A DNA stretch of 64,000 nucleotides, from the NCBI GenBank assembly GCA_905221605.1, contig CAJNDS010001435.1:270001-334000 (forward strand), given 5' to 3'. Numbering within the stretch: position 1 is the stretch's first letter; every line of letters starts with the position of its first letter. The notes under the pieces were generated by a model that saw nothing but the letters and a program-made list of their open reading frames with translations, had not been told where the DNA came from and ran no database searches. A program made the translations under genes and the position numbers. Of the stretch, positions 47,885 through 57,880 are shown one piece after another. The stretch is from Symbiodinium natans. Lineage: Eukaryota; Sar; Dinophyceae; Suessiales; Symbiodiniaceae.

Positions 47885-50275
47885 GCCAGCAGCGTGAATT
47901 CTCTTGGTAGGGCCTCCCCTGCAGTGGGTCTGCCGTCTGCCCGAACTAGCAGGCATGTCCCCCAGCAGGCACGTTAGCCCATTTGTCCTGCTGTCATGTG
48001 TCCTGCACCTGGACACGTTGGCCACAAGGGAAGCTATCGATGAATGGCGGAAATTCCATTTCAGGCACAAGCACCAGTCGCTCGGCAAGTACCCTGCCCC
48101 CACACCCGGCCAATGGTGTGCAGGGATTGCTGTGTTGGTGCAGCGAGCTCCCTGTAGGTAGGGGAAACGCAGCGACCAAGTGCAGGTCAGGAAGAAGCAT
48201 TTAGGGCTGAGTGGATTAGTGTCGAGGGTTCAGAGGTTGAGGGTTCGGGGTTTGAGGCTTGTAAGCAGCGCCTGGAGTCTATGACATATGGAACCCTTGC
48301 AGTCTCAAGAAAATAACAACGAAACGTCGCCTGACCGGATCTGCACTTGAGGCGCGGTGCACTGGAACAATTTGGATGCACACATCCAAGTGCAACTGCG
48401 CCAATGCCCGGTGCTGCCAGCAGCGCGAAATCGCTGTGTAGGGCCTCCCCTGCAGTGGGTCTGCCGTCTGCCCGAACTAGCAGGCATGTCCCCCAGCAGG
48501 CACGTTAGCCCATTTGTCCTGCTGTCATGCGTCCTGCACCTGGACACGTTGGCCACAAGGGAAGCTATCGATGAATGGCGGAAATTCCATTTCAGGCACA
48601 AGCACCAGTCGCTCGGCAAGTACCCTGCCCCCACACCCGGCCAATGGTGTGAAGGGATTGCTGTGTTGGTGCAGCGAGCTCCCTGTAGGTAGGGGAAACG
48701 CAGCGACCAAGTGCAGGTCAGGAAGAAGCATCTAGGGCTGAGTGGATTAGTGTCGAGGGTTCAGAGGTTGAGGGTTCGGGGTTTGAGGCTTGTAAGCAGC
48801 GCCTGGAGTCTATGACATATGGAACCCTTGCAGTCTCAAGAAAATAACAGTTTCGTCGCCTGACCGGATCTGCACTTGAGGCGCGGTGCACTGGAACAAT
48901 TTGGATGCACACATCCAAGTGCAACTGCGCCAATGCCCGGTGCTGCCAGCAGCGCGAAATCGCTGTGTAGGGCCTCCCCTGCAGTGGGTCTGCCGTCTGC
49001 CCGAACTAGCAGGCATGTCCCCCAGCAGGCACGTTAGCCCATTTGTCCTGCTGTCATGCGTCCTGCACCTGGACACGTTGGCCACAAGGGAAGCTATCGA
49101 TGAATGGCGGAAATTCCATTTCAGGCACAAGCACCAGTCGCTCGGCAAGTACCCTGCCCCCACACCCGGCCAATGGTGTGCAGGGATTGCTGTGTTGGTG
49201 CAGCGAGCTCCCTGTAGGTAGGGGAAACGCAGCGACCAAGTGCAGGTCAGGAAGAAGCATTTAGGGCTGAATGGTTTAGTGTCGAGGGTTCAGAGGTGGA
49301 GGGTTCGGGGTTTGAGGCTTGTAAGCAGCGCCTGGAGTCTATGACATATGCATTTTGGAAGAATTACGTAACACACAGAACCCTTGCAGTCTCAAGAAAA
49401 TGACAACGAAACGTCGCCTGACCGGATCTGCACTTGAGGCGCGGTGCACTGGAACAATTTGGATGCACACATCCAAGTGCAACTGCGCCAATGCCCGGTG
49501 CTGCCAGCAGCGCGAAATCGCTGTGTAGGGCCTCCCCTGCAGTGGGTCTGCCGTCTGCCCGAACTAGCAGGCACGTTAGCCCATTTGTCCTGCTGTCATG
49601 TGTCCTGCACCTGGACACGTTGGCCACAAGGGAAGCTATCGATGAATGGCGGAAATTCCATTTCAGGCACAAGCACCAGTCGCTCGGCAAGTACCCTGCC
49701 CCCACACCCGGCCAATGGTGTGCAGGGATTGCTGTGTTGGTGCAGCGAGCTCCCTGTAGGTAGGGGAAACGCAGCGACCAAGTGCAGGTCAGGAAGAAGC
49801 ATTTAGGGCTGAGTGGATTAGTGTCGAGGGTTCAGAGGTTGAGGGTTCGGGGTTTGAGGCTTGTAAGCAGCGCCTGGAGTCTATGACATATGGAACCCTT
49901 GCAGTCTCAAGAAAATAACAACGAAACGTCGCCTGACCGGATCTGCACTTGAGGCGCGGTGCACTGGAACAATTTGGATGCGCCAATGCCCGGTGCTGCC
50001 AGCAGCGTGAATTCTCTTGGTAGGGCCTCCCCTGCAGTGGGTCTGCCGTCGGCCTGAACTATAGCAGGCATGTCCCCCAGCAGGCACGTTAGCCCATTTG
50101 TCATGCTGTCATGTGTCCTGCACCTGGACACGTTGGCCACAAGGGAAGCTATCGATGAATGGCAGAAATTCCATTTCAGGCACAAGCACCAGTCGCTCGG
50201 CAAGCACCCTGCCCCCACACCCGGCCAATGGGATTGCTGTGTTGGTGCAGCTCCTGGTGGGTAGGGGAAACGCAG
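47885..50275 (+). repeat. Tandem array of about 530-bp units (4.5 copies)
   Basis: The marker GCTATCGATGAATGGC recurs at 48,033, 48,564, 49,093, 49,635 and 50,148 (spacings 531, 529, 542, 513). Each unit carries a degenerate TTTAGGG-like stretch (GAGGGTTCAGAGGTTGAGGG) and an open plus-strand segment containing LDTLATREAIDEWRKFHF and SLGKYPAPTPGQW; a minus frame is also open. The fourth-unit interval holds a 28-bp insertion (about 49,349-49,377) and lacks part of the CATGTCCCCCAG segment. It could be an amplified gene fragment. Confidence 0.9.
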
Positions 50276-51120
50276 TGACTTGCCGTTCTTGTGGATATGA
50301 GGCTTGGGATTCGGAGTTTATGTGCGGGTTCTCGCCAGCAGCTTTGCTTAGATGTGCAGAGGGGTTGGCGGATGTGCTGAGGAACGATACCCGGCACCCG
50401 GCTAGATCCAACATGCGTAGAACGGTAAATACGGGGCCTGAGCAACCGGTCTGGCAAGTATCCGCGAGGACTTCTTATCGCAATTGCTCCTGTACAGGTC
50501 ACAACTCCCAGTATTTCCCAGCCCTTCTATTACCAAACCAATTCGGCACATGCCAACAATCGCAGCTGCAACAACAGTGAAGCAACGTGCCCTCGCCCCT
50601 CTGCTCCAGACGCTTTGCTCCCTAGTGCACCCCCAACATGGGGTGCAACTCTACGGCCTACAGAGGTCTTTCAGTCCGATGATAATTTAGCTGAAGATAG
50701 TGTCACAACATGTGTGAATAACTACCCAGTATACGTCAAGAACATGAAATGCAATCGCATTGCCCAGCGGGTCCCAAAGATCACTCCCTCCACGGCAATG
50801 TTAGCCCCAATGATCCTGCCCTCAACCGTAAACCCTTACATTATAGACCTCATAAACCCCAAATCCCACAGAAGTCCGGCCAAAATGAACCTTGGCTCCA
50901 TGTCTGTCCTATCTATCCTGCATGAAAGCTATGTTGTGTATTGAGGTCCCTGTTTCTATGCGCCTCCCAATATGCCAACTGTTCAACTCTGCCCAAAAGG
51001 GCCGTTTTCCTGGTTTCTTAATTAAGTTGCCCAAAGAGGCATCATTGCATGAGTACTACCTATTACTGCAGCTTAAGTTCCTTAACACGAGCCCCGTTTG
51101 TATGAAAGTATGAAACCCTC
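50276..51120. other. Unique AT-richer region
   Basis: Plus-strand frames of up to about 110 codons (for example 50,615-50,944) without recognised motif. No repeats seen. Confidence 0.4.
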
Positions 51121-51183
51121 AACCGCCAAGGTCGTCACTTCAGGGGGCGCTGGCGGCGCCTGAGGAGGAGACTGTCACAAAAG

Positions 51184-51312
51184 CCTTGGGGGTTCATGGG
51201 TACCGATAAGTAGGGTGCTATAAGTACCCTAAGTAGGTTCTAGGTATAGTTACCATACTTAAGTAGGGTTTTTTAAGTACCCTAAGTAGGTTCTAAGTAT
51301 CGTTACCATACT
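51184..51312. mobile_element. Family A-related element with internal 39-bp direct repeat
   Basis: Begins CTTGGGGGTTCATGGGTACC like family A. TAAGTACCCTAAGTAGGTTC at 51,222 recurs at 51,274, both followed by TA(G/A)GTAT and GTTACCATACT. The far terminal repeat is missing. Confidence 0.5.
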
Positions 51313-51560
51313 ACCCCTAAACCCTAAAACCTGAAACCCTAAACCCTAAACCCTAAACCCTAAACCCTGAAGCTTCTAGTAGACTCGGGATTGAAGTGCA
51401 CAAAGAGGGCCTTCGGGAGTGAAGGGCTTCGAGTCTAGGCTTCAGGCTGGCCGCTAGCTTCCTAAGCCCTAAACCCTAAACCCTAAACCCGAAACCCTAA
51501 GCCCTAAACCTTAAACCCTAAACCCCTAAGCCCTAAACCCTAAACCTCCAACCCTAAGGC
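51310..51560 (-). repeat. CCCTAAA arrays
   Basis: Arrays at 51,310-51,370 and 51,465-51,560 around a unique island. Confidence 0.9.
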
Positions 51561-51729
51561 CTAAACCCTAAAACTCTAACACTCTAAACCTCCATAAGGG
51601 CCCTGGCTTCGGGACTTTTGTTAGGGCTGCTTGTCCCCCTTGTTTGTTGCCACAGCTGCGACGGGGGACACGAATCAGCAACTCTTGAACCCTTTAAGTT
51701 TGTTGTACGGTAAACCCTAAGCTTAGCCC

Positions 51730-51832
51730 TCCAAACCCTAAACCCTAAACCCTAAATCCTAAACCCTGAACCCTGAAGCCTGAACCCTGAACCCTGAACC
51801 CTAAACCCTAAACCCTAAACCCGAAACCCTCC
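51730..51832 (-). repeat. CCCTAAA/CCCTGAA array
   Basis: Left boundary of duplicated gene segment copy 1. Confidence 0.93.
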
Positions 51833-51834
51833 AA

Positions 51835-52750
51835 ACCGCGGTCTTGTGTGGCCTGCGCGCCAGGCGTCGGGCTCTGCACCGGCTCCTTCTTTGCAGCAGC
51901 AGAGTTTAGGCTTAAACTTAGGGTTTAGGGTTTAGGGTTGAGGGTTGAGGGTTCAGGGTTGAGGGTTGAGGGCTTAGTGTTTAGGGTTTAGGGTTTAGGG
52001 GTCCCCGCTCCCTAATGGAGGTATAGGCTTCAGGGTTTAGGGTTCAGGGTTTAGGGATTGGGGTTTAGGGTCAACCCCCCCCCCCCCCTAACAAGAAACA
52101 AAACCTCTAGATACCAAAAGAAGGCAGTGACTGTCATGACAAAGAGCCCGATCTTGGGCAACTTCATCTTGGGGGAGAGGGAACTCATGTCTGGGGGCGG
52201 GTGAATCCAAAATTGGACGTGTGTCCTTTTTGCATCAAGGGACCCTGCACCCATGAACTCGCTCGAGAATTTCGAGGCCAACGCAGCACAACCGCGAGAC
52301 TACCTCAAGTCTAGCTGTGGGATCAACGGTTTAGGGTTTAGGGCTAATAGGGCCCTAAACCACCACCTGCAACTAATGAAAAAACCTTGGCAAGACTTTA
52401 AAGCAGAACGCCCCAAACCCTCCAACCCTTAAGGCCCCCCATCCGGAAAACCCTGAACTCCAAACCCTAAGCCCCCGGGTCCCCCCCCCCCACCACCAAT
52501 GAAGGCCCAGGGTTTAGGATTATCTGTAGGGCCGAAATGAGGCTTGATCTCAAGTATTTCGGGCTTGCTGCCCTGTCCGTATACCGAAGGGGACGATGCC
52601 CTTCAGGAGACACGGGGTTTAGGTTTTAGGGTTTAGTGTGTAGGGTTTAGGGTTAAGCCGAAACTCAAAAAGCAAAACAAAACACTTCTGGGCTCCTGCG
52701 GAGCTTTCGGAACCGATGGCGCCGGCTTTGCCTCCAGCCCCCGAGTGGGG
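51835..52750 (-). other. Duplicated multi-exon gene segment, copy 1
   Basis: Matches 55,070-55,770 in the same order. Minus-strand exon-like pieces: EAKPAPSVPKAPQEP (about 52,700-52,740), GSKPEILEIKPHFGPT (about 52,510-52,560, after a CGGACAG acceptor), a membrane piece (52,093-52,290) and AAAKKEPVQSPTPGAQATQD (about 51,840-51,905). All frames are intact in this copy. Pro/Ala/Lys-rich linkers flank one membrane helix. Family unknown. Confidence 0.55.
52093..52290 (-). CDS. Candidate membrane exon, intact copy
   Basis: Minus-strand reading with KFSSEFMGAGSLDAKRTHVQ, then KLPKIGLFVMTVTAFFWYLE and VLFL before a GTTAGG donor. One transmembrane helix. The paralogous copy at 55.3 kb keeps FSSE, TH, KxPKxG and MTVT at matching positions, which supports coding on this strand and frame. 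The 5' end is approximate. Confidence 0.5.
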
Positions 52751-52769
52751 TTAGGACTTGCGGCTTAGG

Positions 52770-52832
52770 ATGGTTTAGGGTTTAGGGTTTAGGGTTTAGG
52801 GTTTAGGGTTTAGGGTTTAGGGTTTAGGGTTT
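52770..52832 (+). repeat. TTTAGGG array
   Basis: Nine clean units. Confidence 0.95.
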
Positions 52833-52889
52833 GGCCTCCGTTTCCTCGAACTTTTCTGCTATTTTGCAACTCTCAATATTTGGGCAAGG

Positions 52890-52925
52890 TCCCCCCCCCC
52901 CCCCCCCCCCCCCCTCCCCCCCCCC
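52890..52925. repeat. Poly(C) tract
   Basis: About 35 bp of C with one T. Confidence 0.97.
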
Positions 52926-53003
52926 TGCTAAAGCAGATTAGCCCTCAAGCCGCGCTACCCTAGCTAGCTCTCGTGATGAAGATGTTCAACTAAGTTCAAG
53001 CCT

Positions 53004-53105
53004 ACGTGAAGGTTCAGGGGTGGTTATAAGTAGGGATCTAAGTATGGTAGCTAGACTTGTGTGACCCTATTTAGGCGACTTCTGAGTACCCATGAACCTC
53101 CAAGT
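53004..53105. mobile_element. MITE-like element, family A (102 bp)
   Basis: Left ACGTGAAGGTTCAGGGG...TTATAAGTAGGG and right CTGAGTACCCATGAACCTCC with AAGT are imperfect inverted ends. Confidence 0.6.
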
Positions 53106-53404
53106 ACCACACCCAATTGATAGCTTTTCTGGAGTGAAGCCTCAAACCCACGCAAGCAACCGACCCTTCAACCTTAACTGCACCCAAGGCCCTGAAGGTT
53201 CTTCTCTAAACCCTAAACCCTAACCCTTAACCCTGAAGCACCCTCAAGCCCCTGTAACTTCAAAAAACCCTAAACCCTAAACCCTAAACCCTAAACCCTA
53301 AAATTGTTCAAAAGCTAAAGAATAACTCCTCGAACCTTCCCTTGGAGCTCCTCGGCACTTCCCCAGACCTGAGCCCGGACTTGAAACCTTTAGAGTTCCA
53401 ATCA

Positions 53405-53450
53405 ACCCTAAACCCTAAACCCTAAACCCTAAACCCTAAACCCTAAACCG
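53405..53450 (-). repeat. CCCTAAA array
   Basis: Runs to the edge of the 55-bp inverted repeat at 53,456. Confidence 0.95.
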
Positions 53451-53455
53451 GCGGA

Positions 53456-53510
53456 GGGTTTTTTTTTTTGCAAAGGTGTGGCTCGGCCCTGTCCTCTTGC
53501 AAAGGTGTGG
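53456..53510 (+). repeat. 55-bp inverted repeat, left arm
   Basis: GGG, 11 T, then GCAAAGGTGTGGCTCGGCCC onward. The reverse complement at 54,841-54,895 differs at one base (CTCTTGC versus CCCTTGC). The arm itself contains two copies of GCAAAGGTGTGG. Confidence 0.93.
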
Positions 53511-53541
53511 CTCGGTAACCCCCTTCCCCTCCACGTCCCAC

Positions 53542-53633
53542 CCACCCCCCCCCCCACCCCCCCCCACCCCCCCCCACCCCCCCCCACCCCCCCCCCCCCC
53601 CCCCACCCCCCCACCCCCCCCACCCCCCCCCCC

Positions 53634-53667
<34 letters not shown>

Positions 53668-53690
53668 ACCCCCCTCCCCACTCCCCCCCA
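53542..53690. repeat. Poly(C) with (C)nA punctuation
   Basis: About 150 bp of C runs broken by single A (CCCCCCCA). The Pro- or Gly-rich readings are artefacts. Confidence 0.97.
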
Positions 53691-53725
53691 CCCCCCACTC
53701 TCACCACCCCGACTCCCTCCCCCTT

Positions 53726-54445
53726 ATTTGCAAACTCAATGCTTGCCTCTAGGTTTCAAAAAAACTCATATGCTTTGAAACAAGCTTGCACGGCTTTCAG
53801 AAGCGGGGGGTTGGGGGGGGCGCAGCCCCCCCCCATTTGAAAACTCAATGCTTGCATCATGGGTTTCAAAAAGACTCTTATGCTTTGATGCAAGCTTGCA
53901 CGGCTTAAAAAAGCGGGGGGGTTGGGGGGGGCGCAGCCCCCCCCATTTGCAAACTCAATGCTTGCATCATGGGTTCCAACACCGGGGGGGCCATTTGCAA
54001 ACTTAATGCTTGCATCATGGGTTTCAACAAGACTCATATGCTTTGACGCAAGCTTGCACGGCTTAAAAAAGCGGGGGGGTTGGGGGGGGCGCAGCCCCCC
54101 CCATTTGCAAACTCAATGCTTGCATCATGGGTTTCAACAAGACTCATATGCTTTGACGCAAGCTTGCACGGCTCAAAAAAAGCGGGGGGTTGGGGGGGGC
54201 GCAGCCCCCCCCATTTGCAAACTCAATGCTTGCATCATGGGTTTCAACAAGAATCATATGCTTTGACGCAAGCTTGCACGGCTCAAAAAAAGCGGGGGGG
54301 TTGGGGGGGGCGCAGCCCCCCCCATTTGCAAACTCAATGCTTGCATCATGGGTTTCAACAAGACTCATATGCTTTGACGCAAGCTTGCACGGCTTAAAAA
54401 AGCGGGGGGGTTGGGGGGGCGCAGCCATTTGCAAACTCAATGCTT
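53726..54445. repeat. 110-bp satellite, about 7 copies
   Basis: ATTTGCAAACTCAATGCTTG starts units at 53,726, 53,835, 53,945, 53,993 (a 48-bp truncated unit), 54,103, 54,213, 54,324 and 54,427. Each unit ends in a G-run/C-run palindrome around GGGGCGCAGCCCC. Confidence 0.95.
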
Positions 54446-54555
54446 GCGCATACTACATATATACACTCCACGTATTTCTACCAGCTACAGCTACATCGCG
54501 GTAAAAAGAATCTTTGCGACTGGGGAGAACAGGGAAATCAAAACGAAGTCGGCAC

Positions 54556-54843
54556 CCAAGCCAGGCCAAGCCGAGCCAAGCCACGCCGAGCCAAGCCAAG
54601 CCAAGCCAGCCAGGCCAAGCCAAGCCGAGCCGAGCCCACCCGAGCCAAGCCAAGCCAAGGAGCCAAGCCAACGAAAGCCAAGCCGAGCCAAGCCAAGCCA
54701 GAGGACAAGCCGAGCCAAGCCAAGCCAAGCCCAGCCGAGCCAAGCCAAGCCGAGCCAAGCCAACCAAAGCCAAGCCAAGCCAGACAAGCCGAGCCAAGCC
54801 AGGTCAGAGGACACGCCCAGCCAAGCCAAGCCAAGCCAAGCCA
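54556..54843. repeat. GCCAA/GCCGA pentamer array
   Basis: About 55 units of GCCAA with GCCGA and GCCAG variants. Readings in every frame are repeat translations. Confidence 0.95.
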
Positions 54844-54895
54844 CACCTTTGCAAGGGGACAGGGCCGAGCCACACCTTTGCAAAAAAAAAAACCC
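54841..54895 (-). repeat. 55-bp inverted repeat, right arm
   Basis: See 53,456-53,510. It ends with 11 A then CCC. Confidence 0.93.
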
Positions 54896-54897
54896 GG

Positions 54898-55050
54898 AAC
54901 CCTAAACCCTAAACCCTAAACCCTAAACCCTAAACCCTAAACCCTAAACCCTAAACCCCTAAACCCTAAACCCCTAAACCCCTAAACCCCTAAACCCCTA
55001 AACCCCTAAACCCCTAAACCCCTAAACCCTAAACCCTCAACCCTAAACAA
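54898..55050 (-). repeat. CCCTAAA then CCCCTAAA array
   Basis: Eight heptamers followed by about nine 8-mers CCCCTAAA. Confidence 0.97.
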
Positions 55051-55069
55051 TACCCTCAACTAACCGCCC

Positions 55070-55770
55070 TCTTGTGTGGCCTGCGCGCCAGGCTTCGGGC
55101 TCGGCACCGGCTCCTTCTTCGGAGCGGCTGGGGTGCGTTAGAAAAAGGATTCAGTCCCCCGCTGGTGGTATAGGCTATAGGTTTAGGGTTTAGGGTTTAG
55201 GGTTTAGGGTTTCGGATTTAGGGTGTTGGGTTTAGGGTTTCAACAACTAGGCCCCCCCCCCCCACCCCCACCACCGAGAAAAACGACCCCTAGATTCCAA
55301 AGGAATACAGTGACTGTCATGAAAAAAATGCCCGACCTTGGGAAACTTCACACTGGCGGAGAGGAAACTCATGACTCCCATCCAAAGGTGGATGTGTGTC
55401 CATTGGCTGATGTTCCCTAAACCCTCAACGATTTCGCTCGAGAACTGCCAGGCCAAAGTTGAAGCCCCTGCACTCCACACCCCCGCCTCCCTACCACCCC
55501 TGACCCACCCCCCCTCCACGAATGAAGGCTTAGGGTTTAGGATTTTCTGTAAGGCCGAAATGAGGATTGATACTCAACTATGTCGGGCTTGCTGCCCCGT
55601 CCGTATACCTGTAAACGATACCTGTAAAGGAGACCCTCAACAGGGTTTAGGGTTTAGGGTTTAGGGTTTAGGGTTTGGGGTGAACCCGAAACCCAAAAAA
55701 CAAGAATCAGCTGCCGGGCTCCTGTGGAGCTTTCGGAACCGATGGCGCCGGCTTTGCCTCCGGCTTGGGG
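55070..55770 (-). pseudogene. Duplicated multi-exon gene segment, copy 2 (decayed)
   Basis: Same exon order as copy 1. Relative to copy 1 the membrane exon has one extra base in a homopolymer of seven (A7 on the plus strand near 55,322-55,328), shifting the frame before MTVT. The GSKP exon has one extra base, and its CGGACAG acceptor is CGGACGG here. AAPKKEPVPSPKPGAQATQE and EAKPAPSVPKAPQEP remain intact. The homopolymer shift could be a sequencing error, the other changes less so. Confidence 0.5.
55175..55240 (+). repeat. TTTAGGG array inside copy 2
   Basis: Corresponds to the TTTAGGG/TTGAGGG array at 51,905-52,070 in copy 1, so the array position is conserved between the duplicates while its length differs. 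Confidence 0.9.
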
Positions 55771-55914
55771 TTTGGGATGAGGACTTAGGGTTGTGAGAAA
55801 ACCCAAAGGCCTGAAACCCGAAACCCGCACTTTGCAGCCAGCACAAGGAAAACAAGAGTGCGAACTCGCACTTTTCGTCTGCCTGGGATTTGCGCTTCCC
55901 TCCGCAACAGCCTG

Positions 55915-55990
55915 AAAACCCGAAACCCTAAACCCTAAACCCTAAACCCTAAACCCTAAACCCTCCCCCCTAAACCCTAAACCCTACACC
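55915..55990 (-). repeat. CCCTAAA array
   Basis: About 10 units; partner TTTAGGG/TTCAGGG array at 56,100-56,190 across a 110-bp island. Confidence 0.93.
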
Positions 55991-56099
55991 GTTTTGGGGG
56001 GTTGCGGGTAGTTATGATTCGGGGCAGGCCCCATGGAGCTGGAAACAGGCAAGCTCCCAAAACACGGCGCCGTGCACCCCAACTTGCGACCCATTGCGC

Positions 56100-56190
56100 G
56101 ATTTAGGGTTTAGGGTTCAGGGCTTTTAGGGTTTAGGGTTTAGGGTTTAGGGTTCAGGGTTCAGGGTTCAGGGTTCAGGGTTTCGGGCCG
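56100..56190 (+). repeat. TTTAGGG array with TTCAGGG sub-block
   Basis: Five TTCAGGG units at the right end. Confidence 0.93.
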
Positions 56191-56294
56191 CCTGTTGCTA
56201 TATTTATCGTTAAGGGTACCCAACACTGGGTCAAACCCAAACCTAACACACAACCCCCCAAGAGCCCCCAAGTAGGACTTAGGGTACCCAAAGC

Positions 56295-56530
56295 CCTAAA
56301 CCCTAAGCCCTAAGCCCTAAGCCCTAAACCCTAAACCCTAAACCCCCCAAGTCAGACTTAAGGGGGTCCAGAAGTTGGGGGGGGACCTGCGCGCTCGAGG
56401 CGGGTGGAGGCGAGGGCATGATCGACTCCTGCCGAAGGGTTTCAGGTTTAGGGTTTAGGGTTTAGGGTTTAGGATCTGTAGGTTGTAGGGTTTGGGTTTT
56501 AGGGTGTGGGGTGTAGGGTTTAGGGGTTGG
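56295..56530. repeat. CCCTAAA (56,295-56,345), island, TTTAGGG (56,445-56,530)
   Basis: A further inverted bracket around a roughly 100-bp GC-rich island. Confidence 0.88.
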
Positions 56531-56639
56531 AGCCCTAAACCCTAAGATTTAGTGTTCAGGGCTTAGTGCTTGCCACCATTCGGGGTTCGGGCACTGAGTT
56601 TATGGGGCATTAGGGTTTCTGGCGTGAGGTTTTTGGGGG

Positions 56640-57110
56640 CTGAAGGGGGGAGGGGGGGGGGTAGGATTGCATGATGAATAAATCGCCGCAGATAGGAAAA
56701 CGAACACAAACATTTTGCTTATATATATATATATATATATTGTGGATGTGATGCAGAAACTTTGCAACTTGATTTGGCAGATGTATCTTGCGTTGCATGT
56801 TTGGTTGCAGATTGTTTGCAGCAACAGCTTTGCAGCAGATGTAGCGCTTTTGACTTTTGAACTTGTTTCGGAATATCATAAAATCAATACATCCTATCGA
56901 GCATGTACCAAAAGTGCAACCAATCCGCAGCAACGAAAAAACACCAAGCGTATGCAACACAGCCTGCGAAACATGCGCGTACCAGAAAAGCAGCTATGGG
57001 AACTGACGTGCAATCCCAACATGCGACAAGTATGCAACATTTCGGCAACAGAATCTGTCCTAACATCGACTCTGTGGTTGCAATAACCATATAATTAAGG
57101 GTCGGACGCC
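56640..57110. other. AT-rich island with repeated TTGCA/GCAAC motifs
   Basis: TA microsatellite at 56,718-56,740, then 350 bp with many TTGCA(G/T) words in the left half and GCAAC/ATGC words in the right half. Open plus-strand frame of about 120 codons without family. Confidence 0.45.
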
Positions 57111-57359
57111 TGATCCCACGCTTGCAAGGTTCCGGGTGGCAAGGCGCCCCATCGTTCATGAGTCACAGACACTTCGCGCACAGGAATTGGGGCCTGCTCC
57201 TAAATGAGGGTCCCCCCTGTTGAGTTTTGGGCCTTAGGGTTTAGGGTTTAGGGTCTCTTCACGTTTTCACCAAAGCAAATCTTCATCACAGGAGCGCCTC
57301 CCCTCTCACTCCCCCCCCATAGGGACCTTCACTCCTGCCATCCAAGCCATTGCCCAAAG

Positions 57360-57710
57360 GGGCCCTAAACCGTAAATCACGGTTCCAGGGTTTACAGCCC
57401 AAGACGACCCTGACTAAAGTGACTAAATCCAACCTTGAACCCTCAATAGCCCCAAATGCCAAAGTCCTCAAATCCAAAAGCCCCAAAACCCTAAACCCCA
57501 AAAGCCAAAAACGCTAAACCCTGATTCCCCTACGCCCCTACGCCCCAAAGCCCCTCAAAAAACCCAAAATAAAGGCCCCAAACCCAAAACCCCTCAATCC
57601 CCCCAAACCCTAAATCCCCAAACCCTTAACACCCTCGAGAAGATGAAAACCCTAAAGCCCTGCCCCCAAGAACCCCCGAAAGCCGAAACCCTAAACCCTA
57701 AACCCCAAAG
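57360..57710 (-). repeat. Degenerate CCCTAAA/CCCCAAA region
   Basis: C/A-rich telomere-derived sequence ending in two clean CCCTAAA units. Confidence 0.7.
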
Positions 57711-57719
57711 CCATTCCAG

Positions 57720-57801
57720 GCGCGCTCCCTGGGAGCCGCGGTCGCCACCGAGGGGCGGGGGGCGGCCACCTGGTCCTGGCTTGCGCTACAAGAAGGCCTT
57801 C
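57720..57801 (+). CDS. Candidate exon (plus), unknown protein
   Basis: Acceptor GCCATTCCAG, reading ARSLGAAVATEGRGAATWSW then LALQEGL, donor GTACAC. Very GC-rich. Flanked by CCCTAAA on the left and TTTAGGG on the right. Confidence 0.42.
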
Positions 57802-57814
57802 GTACACCTTTCGT

Positions 57815-57880
57815 GGGTTTAGGGTTTAGGGTTTAGGGTTTCGGGTCTAGGGTTTAGGGTTTAGGGTGTAGGGTTGCGCT
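57815..57880 (+). repeat. TTTAGGG array
   Basis: Right partner of the exon at 57,720. Confidence 0.93.

Larger units (their letters stand above)
53456..54895. mobile_element. 1.44-kb composite bracketed by 55-bp inverted repeats
   Basis: From left: inverted arm, CCCCA/poly(C) tract, 110-bp satellite array, 110-bp unique link, GCCAA/GCCGA pentamer array, inverted arm. It sits within CCCTAAA arrays on both outer sides (53,405-53,450 and 54,898-55,050) in the same orientation, as if inserted into one array. It lies between the two copies of the duplicated gene segment. No transposase-like reading seen. Confidence 0.6.

Noticed and set aside
47885-50275. CRISPR-like array
   Set aside because: Units are about 530 bp with near-identical sequence throughout, not short repeats with unique spacers.
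53443-53840. Pro-rich and Gly-rich proteins
   Set aside because: They translate poly(C)/(C)nA sequence on both strands.
54411-54919. Ala/Lys/Pro/Ser- and Leu/Ala/Trp/Gly-repeat proteins
   Set aside because: They translate the GCCAA/GCCGA pentamer array in different frames.
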